Below are positions 8,338 to 14,194 of a stretch of DNA of 20,980 bases, piece after piece. Position 1 is the stretch's first letter. Every line of letters starts with the position of its first letter. A model generated the notes under the pieces. It did no database searches. It had not been told where the DNA came from and was given only the letters and a program-made list of their open reading frames with translations. Made by a program: the position numbers and the translations under genes. This DNA is from Acd1 sp049973945 (GTDB taxonomy: Archaea; Thermoproteota; Thermoprotei_A; Sulfolobales; Sulfolobaceae), in assembly GCA_049973945.1 (NCBI GenBank), contig JBMFJH010000024.1, positions 1-20,980 on the forward strand, read 5' to 3'.

Positions 8338-8646
8338 GTGGCTGTCAAAAAGCTCGTGTTAGTAAGCTCCACCAGCGACCCAAGGCACAAGCCCTTCACG
8401 CAGGCCCTGGAGGAGTTGGCGAAAGCCCTGGGGGTCGAGAAGGAAGTAAAGGAGGAGGACTACGTCTTCCTGACCGATTACGGTGAAAAGGACGAGTTCG
8501 GCATGCCCTTCTTACCGCAGCTATTCGCAGTGACTGACGACGGCAAGACAGTCCCGATACTTACTCAAATACCGTTCAACAAAGCCCTCCAATACGACGT
8601 CGAGGCCGCGGTGAAGCAGGCCCTAGAGAAGGTCAAACAGCTATAA
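8338..8646 (+). CDS. Small conserved-looking protein of unknown function
   Basis: I do not recognise this protein. From GTG 8338 it is 102 residues, soluble, charged, with no signal peptide and no cysteines. It begins with a beta-strand-like KKLVLVSSTSD, has an acidic middle (VEKEVKEEDYVFL), then FGMPFLPQLFAVTDDGKTVPIL and a C-terminal Lys-rich helix. The alternation of strands and helices with the Met-Pro and later Ile-Pro could suggest a small alpha/beta fold, perhaps thioredoxin-like without the redox cysteines, but that is a guess. The TATA element at 8308-8317 and codon use like its neighbours (AGG, AAG, GAG) argue that it is a real, resident gene. It lies just upstream of the lysine methyltransferase, 38 bases away, same strand. 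Confidence 0.75.
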   Translation: MAVKKLVLVSSTSDPRHKPFTQALEELAKALGVEKEVKEEDYVFLTDYGEKDEFGMPFLPQLFAVTDDGKTVPILTQIPFNKALQYDVEAAVKQALEKVKQL

Positions 8647-8684
8647 GGCAACTTGAAGGAATTAAACGAAGAAGTGATACTGGG

Positions 8685-9182
8685 TTGAGCAGTAGGCCAG
8701 ACGTACCTTACGTGCCAACCCCCCAAGTGGTAGTCGAGAAAATGCTTGAGGCAGCGAAGGCCGGCCCTGAGGACGTAGTTTACGACTTGGGAGCCGGCGA
8801 CGGCAGGATTGTGATCACCGCGGCCAAGAAGTTCAACGTAAAGAAGGCCGTGGGGGTCGAGAAAAACGAAGAGAGAGTAAAGCTCGCCCTAGAGAACATA
8901 AAGAGGGAAGGGGTCGAGGGCAAGGCGACGGTTATCAAGGCCGACTTCTTCGACGTGGATCTGTCTGAGGCCACCATCGTCACCATGTTCCTCTTGGCGA
9001 ACGTTAACGAGCTGCTGAAGCCTAAGCTCGAAAGAGAGCTCAAGCCCGGGGCAAGGGTAGTTAGTCACGAGTTCGAGGTTAGGGGGTGGAAGCCCAAGGA
9101 AGTCTTAAAAGTGAAGGAGGAGGGTGGGTTCGGGGGGATAACCCACACAGTTTACCTGTACGTGATAGGTGAACACAAGTGA
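8685..9182 (+). CDS. Dot1-like protein lysine methyltransferase (aKMT4 type)
   Basis: A SAM-dependent class I methyltransferase of 165 residues. The N-terminal PYVPTPQVVVEKML precedes motif I VVYDLGAGDGRIVI at 31-44 and the acidic E59 (VGVEK) that binds the ribose of SAM. Later segments are KADFFDVDLSEATIVTMFLL, the LKPKLERELKPGARVVSHEF block and a GITHTVYLYVIGEHK tail. As I recall it, this layout and these blocks match the crenarchaeal enzyme aKMT4 of Sulfolobus islandicus, which methylates lysines in chromatin proteins such as Cren7 and in other abundant proteins. The start is TTG 8685; GAAGTGAT at 8671-8678 is a weak ribosome site. The TGA overlaps the GTG of the DUF2286 gene. A methyltransferase of other specificity cannot be excluded from sequence alone. 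Confidence 0.82.
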   Translation: MSSRPDVPYVPTPQVVVEKMLEAAKAGPEDVVYDLGAGDGRIVITAAKKFNVKKAVGVEKNEERVKLALENIKREGVEGKATVIKADFFDVDLSEATIVTMFLLANVNELLKPKLERELKPGARVVSHEFEVRGWKPKEVLKVKEEGGFGGITHTVYLYVIGEHK

Positions 9183-9613
9183 AGTACCTGGTGTTGAGGA
9201 GCGAACTGGGGAAAGTGACGTCGAGCGGAGTCGAGGAAGGCGAACTGAAGGACGTGATAATCAAGGTAGCACAGAACGCGATGAAGGAGTGGAACGAGAG
9301 GGCCTCGGACTTCAGCATAATGAAGGACGCCGTCGAGATAGTCGTTCCGTTGCCGTTCACAAAAGAGCAGTACTTAGCGCTGAAGGACTACGTGAAGGAA
9401 AGGTCCAGCAAGGAAGCTCTGGTAGAACTGCCCGTCTACGTTATCTCATTCGACAACGAATGGACAGAGAGCGACTATATAGACAAGAAGGTTTACGTGA
9501 TCGCGCCCTTCGTGGACAGCAAGACCGTGAAGGACATCGAGCAGTACGCCTCAGACCTGACTAACCCCGATAAGAAAACGGAAGAGGAAGAAGAGGAGGA
9601 CTTAGAGGAATAA
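9179..9613 (+). CDS. DUF2286 family protein with acidic tail
   Basis: A 144-residue protein that I assign to DUF2286, a crenarchaeal family of unknown function, from its overall pattern (MKYLVLRSELGKV start, VVPLPFTKEQYLALKDYVKE middle, VYVIAPFVD). The last 12 or so residues are almost all Glu and Asp, a strongly acidic flexible tail. It is translated from GTG 9179, which overlaps the methyltransferase TGA as GTGA; AGGTGA at 9167-9172 gives a well-placed ribosome site. The overlap implies co-expression with the lysine methyltransferase, so a role as partner, regulator or substrate is conceivable but is only inference. There are no membrane segments or metal motifs. Confidence 0.75.
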   Translation: MKYLVLRSELGKVTSSGVEEGELKDVIIKVAQNAMKEWNERASDFSIMKDAVEIVVPLPFTKEQYLALKDYVKERSSKEALVELPVYVISFDNEWTESDYIDKKVYVIAPFVDSKTVKDIEQYASDLTNPDKKTEEEEEEDLEE

Positions 9614-10060
9614 ACCTACTTTTGTTGAATTAAATTCTGAATTATTTAACACTATAGGCTACGGATCCGCTGGAGGTTCAGCTATGAGCTTTTGAGGGCG
9701 AAGAACGACGTAAAATTGCGTTGGTTGCCAATCTACGCTAACGCACGACGGACGGCAACTTGAAGGCGTTCTACGACTACCTCGTAAATGAACGGAAGGT
9801 CAGCGAGAAGACGGCCAAAGAGTACGTTTCCGCCCTCACGAAGCCCTACCGCGAGACGAGGAACTCGCAGTAGGCGTACCGCCTCTTCGCGAAGTTCTTA
9901 ACGTCGCGCGACGTGATCGGCGAGGACTTCGCCGAGAAAGTGCTCAAAGTAGCGCTGATTTTTTAGAAAATCAACGATAATACGTCACCTTTGAATATGC
10001 CGTACAGAACATTCAGTATGTGTCTCATGAGGACGTAATAATCATTGAAACTCGGGGTAG
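9614..10060. other. Gene-poor remnant of an integrated element
   Basis: This 447-base stretch between the DUF2286 stop and the next ORF has no intact gene. It starts with an AT-rich leader (9614-9655, CTACTTTTG could terminate the upstream operon). A + strand frame open from about 9665 to 9760 reads ...RAKNDVKLRWLPIYANARRT without clear family. Next comes the integrase fragment (9742-9966). Then 9981-10064 is a 27-codon open remnant in a third frame, ending FEYAVQNIQYVSHEDVIIIETR, whose TGA overlaps the GTG of the next ORF. Arginine codons here include CGC, CGG and CGA, unlike the AGG-rich neighbours. I see no copy of the tRNA-Arg 3' half that would mark an attachment repeat. Confidence 0.6.
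9742..9966 (+). pseudogene. Tyrosine recombinase (integrase) core-binding domain fragment
   Basis: In one frame the DNA reads DGNLKAFYDYLVNERKVS, then EKTAKEYVSALTKPYRETRN, a TAG at 9871-9873, then AYRLFAKFL and GEDFAEKVLKVALIF before a TAG at 9964-9966. The frame is also closed upstream by TAA 9739-9741. The SEKTAKEYVSAL and YRETRN-x-x-x-AYRLFAKFL pattern is the helical core-binding domain of tyrosine recombinases, of the kind carried by crenarchaeal viruses and plasmids. The internal TAG replaces what is normally a coding position in the helix. The catalytic R-H-R-Y domain is absent. It sits on the 3' side of a tRNA-Arg gene, a classic place for such elements. A decayed XerA-like gene is less likely. 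Confidence 0.6.
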
Positions 10061-10390
10061 GTGATAACAACGGAAGATATTCTAGGCGTCGTGAAGAATC
10101 TCATTCGGTTTTTAGACGTTTTCATTGCAAAGCTTATGGCATATCGCGATTTAGACTATGAAATCAGGGTAATAGCTGTCCAAGATCCACGGATAAACAA
10201 CAACACGCATGAAATAACCGCTCTATGGGTCGCTGAGGTTACTGCGACGTCCGCTAACAGAAGCCACTTTTTCCCGCTAAAAATAACCGCTAACCTTAAT
10301 TATGTGGAGGTGTCGTCGCCTTACTTCCGGTTTGTGATATCGATAGAGGATGTGAAGAAATTTCTCGAAGAAATGAAACTGGATAGATAG
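10061..10390 (+). CDS. Hypothetical protein, foreign-looking, in the tRNA-Arg island
   Basis: A 109-residue ORF I cannot assign to a family. The sequence is soluble, with a helical N-terminus (EDILGVVKNLIRFLDVFIAKL), a central beta-rich part (YEIRVIAVQD, EITALWVAEVTA, FFPLKITANLNYVEV, YFRFVISIEDV) and a closing helix VKKFLEEMKL. The GTG start overlaps the TGA of a decayed upstream frame as GTGA, suggesting it was once the downstream member of a translationally coupled pair. Base and codon use differ from the flanking genes: more A and T, CGC and CGG arginines, ATA isoleucines and TTT. With the integrase fragment to the left and the tRNA 3' end to the right, it is probably cargo of an integrated element. 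The intact reading frame suggests recent arrival or retained function. Confidence 0.6.
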   Translation: MITTEDILGVVKNLIRFLDVFIAKLMAYRDLDYEIRVIAVQDPRINNNTHEITALWVAEVTATSANRSHFFPLKITANLNYVEVSSPYFRFVISIEDVKKFLEEMKLDR

Positions 10391-10415
10391 ACGTTTTCTT
10401 CCTTCTCTATCTATC
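10382..10415. repeat. 10-bp perfect inverted repeat at the end of the foreign ORF
   Basis: GATAGATAGA (10382-10391) and TCTATCTATC (10406-10415) are exact reverse complements separated by a pyrimidine-rich 14-base loop. The left arm covers the stop codon of the ORF at 10061-10390, and the right arm lies 15 bases from the tRNA-Arg 3' end. It could terminate the two convergent transcripts, or be an element-border or recombinase-binding site. Confidence 0.75.
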
Positions 10416-10430
10416 TAACGATAAACGTTA

Positions 10431-10505
10431 CGGGCCCGGGGGGATTTGAACCCCCGACCACCGGCTCCGGAGGCCGGCACTCTGTCCTGGCTAAGCTACG
10501 GGCCC
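10431..10505 (-). tRNA. tRNA-Arg, anticodon CCG
   Basis: A complete cloverleaf reads on the - strand. The acceptor GGGCCCG pairs with CGGGCCC. A short D stem with wobble pairs (GCTT/GAGT) encloses a loop containing GG. The anticodon stem CCGGC/GCCGG holds the loop CTCCGGA, giving anticodon CCG, which reads the CGG arginine codon. The T arm GGGGG-TTCAAAT-CCCCC is canonical. The discriminator is G at 10431. No intron is present and CCA is not encoded. The 3' half faces the decayed element at 9614-10430. CGG codons are scarce in the resident genes here, where AGG dominates. Confidence 0.97.
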
Positions 10506-10517
10506 ATTTGTTAATCG

Positions 10518-10534
10518 CTTTTAGAGTATTATGG
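10518..10534. promoter_or_regulatory. Interleaved TATA-like boxes for polB1 (+) and tRNA-Arg (-)
   Basis: CTTTTAG at 10518-10524 lies about 26-32 bases before the polB1 GTG at 10550, the right spacing for a leaderless transcript. On the - strand CATAATACTC at 10534-10525 is about 20-30 bases before the mature 5' end of the tRNA at 10505. The two divergent promoters therefore sit side by side in 44 bases. Evidence is spacing and AT content only. Confidence 0.45.
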
Positions 10535-10549
10535 CTAACTAAATGTGTA

Positions 10550-13231
10550 GTGGCCAGGCAGTCAACGCTTTTCGACGTTCTACCGAAGAAGACGCAGGGC
10601 TCTTCACGACCTAAGACCGCACCCCCTCAGGAGACGAACGCCACTACACTGAGGCCCGTAAGGGAGACTAATACTGAGGGGGAGAAGTCGAAGAGGAAGG
10701 AATGGCTTAAGCCCGCCGAGGAAGGGGTAGTGTATTACCTGTTGCAAGTCGATTACGACGGCGAGAAGGCCAAGGCCGTGATGAAGCTTTACGATCCAGC
10801 CAAACAGGAAATAAGGATACTTTACGACTCGACGGGCCACAAGCCCTATTTCTTGATCGACTTGGACGTCGACAAAGCAAACAAAAACGCGAAGATAGTC
10901 AAGGATCCTAGCTTCGACCACTTCGAGAGGGTCGTTAAGTTCGACCCTTACCTCAACCAGAAGAGGTCGTTGACCAAGGTCGTCGTGAAGGACCCTTTAG
11001 CCGTTAGAAAGATGAGGGACGCCGTGCCGAAGGCTTACGAGGCACACATCAAGTACCACAACAACTACGTTTACGACCTCGGCCTGATCCCAGGGATGCC
11101 CTACATGGTGAAGAACAACCGACTTTTCCCGGTGGCCCCCGAGGTCACGGAGGAGGACAAGAGAGAGATCGAGAGATCCCTCGAGGACGCCACGGAGAGC
11201 ACTAAGAAGCTGGCGGTGGAGTGGACTCCCATATTCGAGGCCTCCGTGCCGAACATAAAGAGGGCCGCAGTAGACATCGAGGTCTACACGCCGACAAAGG
11301 GCAAAATACCTGACCCCACTAAGGCCGAGTTCCCGATAATCAGCGTCTCCATGGTTGGGAACGACGGTAAAAAGAGGGTCTATCTACTCGCGAGGAGCGA
11401 CGTGACCAACGACCTTAACCCGAGCCTCAAGGACGTGGAAGTGAAGCTGTTCTCGAGAGAGAAGGATCTGCTTCTCAAGTTCTTCGAGGACGTCCTGGAA
11501 TATCCCATGATACTGACGTTCAACGGGGACAACTTCGACATTCCCTATCTCATAACCAGGGCGCTGAAGCTGGGGATAAGCCAGGACAGGATACCCTTCA
11601 AGGACACGGGGAAGGAAGGGAAGTACCTGGCCGGGCTCCACGTAGACCTCTACAAGTTCTTCTTCAACAAGGCAGTCAAGAACTACGTCTTCGGGGGAAA
11701 GTACGCCGAGTACACCCTTGACGCAATAGCCCAGGCCGTCCTTGGGGAGTCTAAGGTCAAGATAGACACGCTCGTGAGCTTCCTTGACCTCCAGAAGCTC
11801 GTAGAGTACAACCTGCGCGACTCCGAGATCACCCTCAAGCTCACTACCGATAAGGACAACCTCGTCTGGAGGTTAATGGTCATTCTGTCCAGACTCTCCA
11901 AGCTTGGTATAGAGGAGTTAACCAGGACGGAAGTTTCGAATTGGATCAAGAACCTGTACTACTGGGAGCACAGGCAGAGAGGCTGGCTCATCCCGCTGAA
12001 GGAGGAAATCTTAACAAGGACGTCGAACGTTAAGACGTCTGCGATCATCAAGGGGAAGAGGTACAAAGGGGCCGTCGTCATAGACCCCCCGCAGGGGATA
12101 TTCTTCAACGTCGTAGTGCTGGACTTCGCGTCTCTGTACCCCTCGGTCATAAGGAACTGGAACCTGAGCTACGAGACCGTCGACGTCGAGAGCTGCAAGA
12201 GCGTCAAGGAGATCAAGGACGAAACGGGCCAGGTACTTCACGTGGTGTGCTTCGACAGGCTGGGTATAACTGCTGAGATTACGGGCCTGTTGAGGGACTT
12301 CAGGGTGAAAATTTACAAGAAGAAGGCCAAGAGCCCTAACGCCACTCCCGAACAGAAGTCGCTTTACGAGGTAGTGCAGTCCGCGATGAAGGTGTTCATC
12401 AACGCCACTTACGGCGTATTTGGGGCTGAGAGCTTCCCGCTTTACGCTCCTGCTGTGGCTGAAAGCACGACAGCACTCGGGAGGTTCGTCATCACCTCTA
12501 CGATTGCGAAGGCGAGAGAGCTAGGCCTGAAGGTTCTGTACGGCGACACGGACTCGCTCTTCTTACACGATCCGCCCAAAGACAAGCTGGAGGCCCTTGT
12601 GAAGTACGTTAAGGAGCAGTTCGGCTTGGACCTGGAGCTCGACAAGACCTACAAGTTCGTCGCGTTCTCTGGCCTAAAGAAGAACTACCTAGGAGTTTAC
12701 GCCGACGGTAAGGTCGAGATAAAGGGGATGTTGGCTAAGAAGAGGAACACTCCTGAGTTCCTGAAGAAGGCGTTCTCTGAGGTGACTAAGCTAATAGCAT
12801 CGATTAACGGGCCACAAGATCTGGAGAGGGTGAGGAAGCAGGTCATGGACAAGATAAAGGATGTGTACAGGAGGCTCAAGAACAGGGACTACAACCTGGA
12901 CGATTTAGCGTTCAGAATTATGCTGGCTAAGCCTCTTGAGAGCTACACGAAGAACACGCCGCAACACGTTAAGGCGGCTTTGCTCTTGAAGCAGAACGGC
13001 ATAGTGGTACAGCCTAGGGACGTGATTTCCTTCGTAAAGGTAAAGACGAAGGACGGCGTGAAGCCGATCCAGCTGACGAAGCTCTCCGAAGTGGACGTAG
13101 ACAAGTACGTCGAACACGTCAGGAGTACTTTCGAGCAGCTTATACTAGCCTTAGGCATGAGTTGGAACGACGTGGCCGAGGGAACTTCGATACTCTCGTT
13201 CATGGGATCATCGAAGAAAGGCCCCCAGTAG
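10550..13231 (+). CDS. polB1: Replicative family-B DNA polymerase B1
   Basis: Main replicative DNA polymerase with 3'-5' exonuclease. From GTG 10550 it is 893 residues, close to Sulfolobus solfataricus Dpo1. Exonuclease motifs: Exo I DIEVYTP (D242, E244), Exo II NGDNFD at 325-330, Exo III YNLRDSE (Y420, D424). Polymerase motifs: A DFASLYPS at 525-532, B KVFINATYG at 614-622, C YGDTDS at 664-669 with both catalytic aspartates. All are intact, so it should be active in both functions. GTG 10550 gives MARQSTLFDVLPKK, which aligns with the Dpo1 start; the 14 residues added by the upstream start at 10508 would cover the TATA box. The region about residues 14-50 is low-complexity and charged. The 3' end overlaps the convergent glycosyltransferase gene by 24 bases. 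Confidence 0.97.
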   Translation: MARQSTLFDVLPKKTQGSSRPKTAPPQETNATTLRPVRETNTEGEKSKRKEWLKPAEEGVVYYLLQVDYDGEKAKAVMKLYDPAKQEIRILYDSTGHKPYFLIDLDVDKANKNAKIVKDPSFDHFERVVKFDPYLNQKRSLTKVVVKDPLAVRKMRDAVPKAYEAHIKYHNNYVYDLGLIPGMPYMVKNNRLFPVAPEVTEEDKREIERSLEDATESTKKLAVEWTPIFEASVPNIKRAAVDIEVYTPTKGKIPDPTKAEFPIISVSMVGNDGKKRVYLLARSDVTNDLNPSLKDVEVKLFSREKDLLLKFFEDVLEYPMILTFNGDNFDIPYLITRALKLGISQDRIPFKDTGKEGKYLAGLHVDLYKFFFNKAVKNYVFGGKYAEYTLDAIAQAVLGESKVKIDTLVSFLDLQKLVEYNLRDSEITLKLTTDKDNLVWRLMVILSRLSKLGIEELTRTEVSNWIKNLYYWEHRQRGWLIPLKEEILTRTSNVKTSAIIKGKRYKGAVVIDPPQGIFFNVVVLDFASLYPSVIRNWNLSYETVDVESCKSVKEIKDETGQVLHVVCFDRLGITAEITGLLRDFRVKIYKKKAKSPNATPEQKSLYEVVQSAMKVFINATYGVFGAESFPLYAPAVAESTTALGRFVITSTIAKARELGLKVLYGDTDSLFLHDPPKDKLEALVKYVKEQFGLDLELDKTYKFVAFSGLKKNYLGVYADGKVEIKGMLAKKRNTPEFLKKAFSEVTKLIASINGPQDLERVRKQVMDKIKDVYRRLKNRDYNLDDLAFRIMLAKPLESYTKNTPQHVKAALLLKQNGIVVQPRDVISFVKVKTKDGVKPIQLTKLSEVDVDKYVEHVRSTFEQLILALGMSWNDVAEGTSILSFMGSSKKGPQ

Positions 13232-14194
13232 TGCGCTGGTTAATTTGCCGAGCCCCTTGAACAGGGCCTCGTGCCTAGATGAATTGTATAAGACAAACTC
13301 GAAAGCTCCTAGAACGAGTTCACGTCTTCTTGACAGTTGAAAGGCCTCTTTGAGGCTGAAGGTATACGAGGGCTTCCTTCCCTTGAGGAAGTCGAGGTAG
13401 AGCCTGTGAATCCTCGCGTCTAAATTGCCGTATTCGAGCTGAAAGTCCTGGAGCTCTGCGTACTTAAGGAACGTGAGCTTGCTTTGAAGCTCCCTCTCGT
13501 AGACCTCTAGTAGCCTTCTTAGCTCGCCGGGCGATTTCCTGGCGCTCGTGGATCCTGATCCCACCCTATAGTAAGTTAGTCTGGTCTTGTCGTGAATGCC
13601 TACTGACGTCATTGAGAGCAAAGTCAGCGCCCAATCGATCGAAGACTTCAGTTTCGCTAACGCCTCCTCATTACCTTTGATCAGACGCTTCCTGATTGCA
13701 ATTGAACTCAAGTTATGGTGGAGTGCAGGGTACCTAAGCCAGGTATCCATGTAATCACGCGGAGCTCTCATTATTTGCGTTCGGCCTGGTTGGAAATACT
13801 CGTAGATGAATACCCTGGGGTCGGCACTCTTAATTTCGCGGCCCTGAGCATCTATGTAGACCTGTCTGTTGTGGTAGTAGTCCACGTCTCGCTTCGAAGA
13901 GAAAACCTCCTTCACTTTCTCTAACTTTCCCTTAGAAAACGCGTCATCGTCTTCCAAGAAAACAATAACGTCTGAAACGGACTCGTTTATGCCCCTAATT
14001 ACGCATTCGCCGTGGTTTGGACTACTGCATTCGATCGCTTTAACCCGATCGAACTGAACTCTGTGTGGCTGGTCTGCAACTAAAATCACCTCGTATTCGT
14101 CGGGAGGCATCCCGCTCCTCCTGAGGCTATCGAGGGCTTGATATACGTACTGGTACCTAGCGTAAACCGTCAGTACTACGCTTAAGCTGACCAC
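13208..14194 (-). CDS. Family 2 (GT-A fold) glycosyltransferase
   Basis: A 328-residue enzyme with an N-terminal GT-A domain. It shows VSLSVVLTVYARYQYVYQAL at the nucleotide-binding start, YEVILVADQPH, and the metal/sugar-nucleotide site FLEDDDAF (D82-D84). The C-terminal third (about 215-328) is helical, rich in Arg, Lys and Leu, without an obvious transmembrane segment, so the enzyme is probably cytoplasmic or membrane-attached. The start is GTG 14194, overlapping by one base the TAG of the exported pilin-like protein gene upstream, so the two are almost certainly co-transcribed. That pairing suggests a role in surface glycan or N-glycan building for cell-envelope glycoproteins, but the sugar and acceptor are unknown. 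Base composition is slightly more AT-rich than in the housekeeping genes. Confidence 0.8.
   Translation of the reverse strand: MVSLSVVLTVYARYQYVYQALDSLRRSGMPPDEYEVILVADQPHRVQFDRVKAIECSSPNHGECVIRGINESVSDVIVFLEDDDAFSKGKLEKVKEVFSSKRDVDYYHNRQVYIDAQGREIKSADPRVFIYEYFQPGRTQIMRAPRDYMDTWLRYPALHHNLSSIAIRKRLIKGNEEALAKLKSSIDWALTLLSMTSVGIHDKTRLTYYRVGSGSTSARKSPGELRRLLEVYERELQSKLTFLKYAELQDFQLEYGNLDARIHRLYLDFLKGRKPSYTFSLKEAFQLSRRRELVLGAFEFVLYNSSRHEALFKGLGKLTSALLGAFLR

Noticed and set aside
9614..10430. Attachment-site duplication (second copy of the tRNA-Arg 3' half)
   Set aside because: I looked for the T-arm and acceptor sequence in the island and found no convincing copy, so no att pair is claimed.
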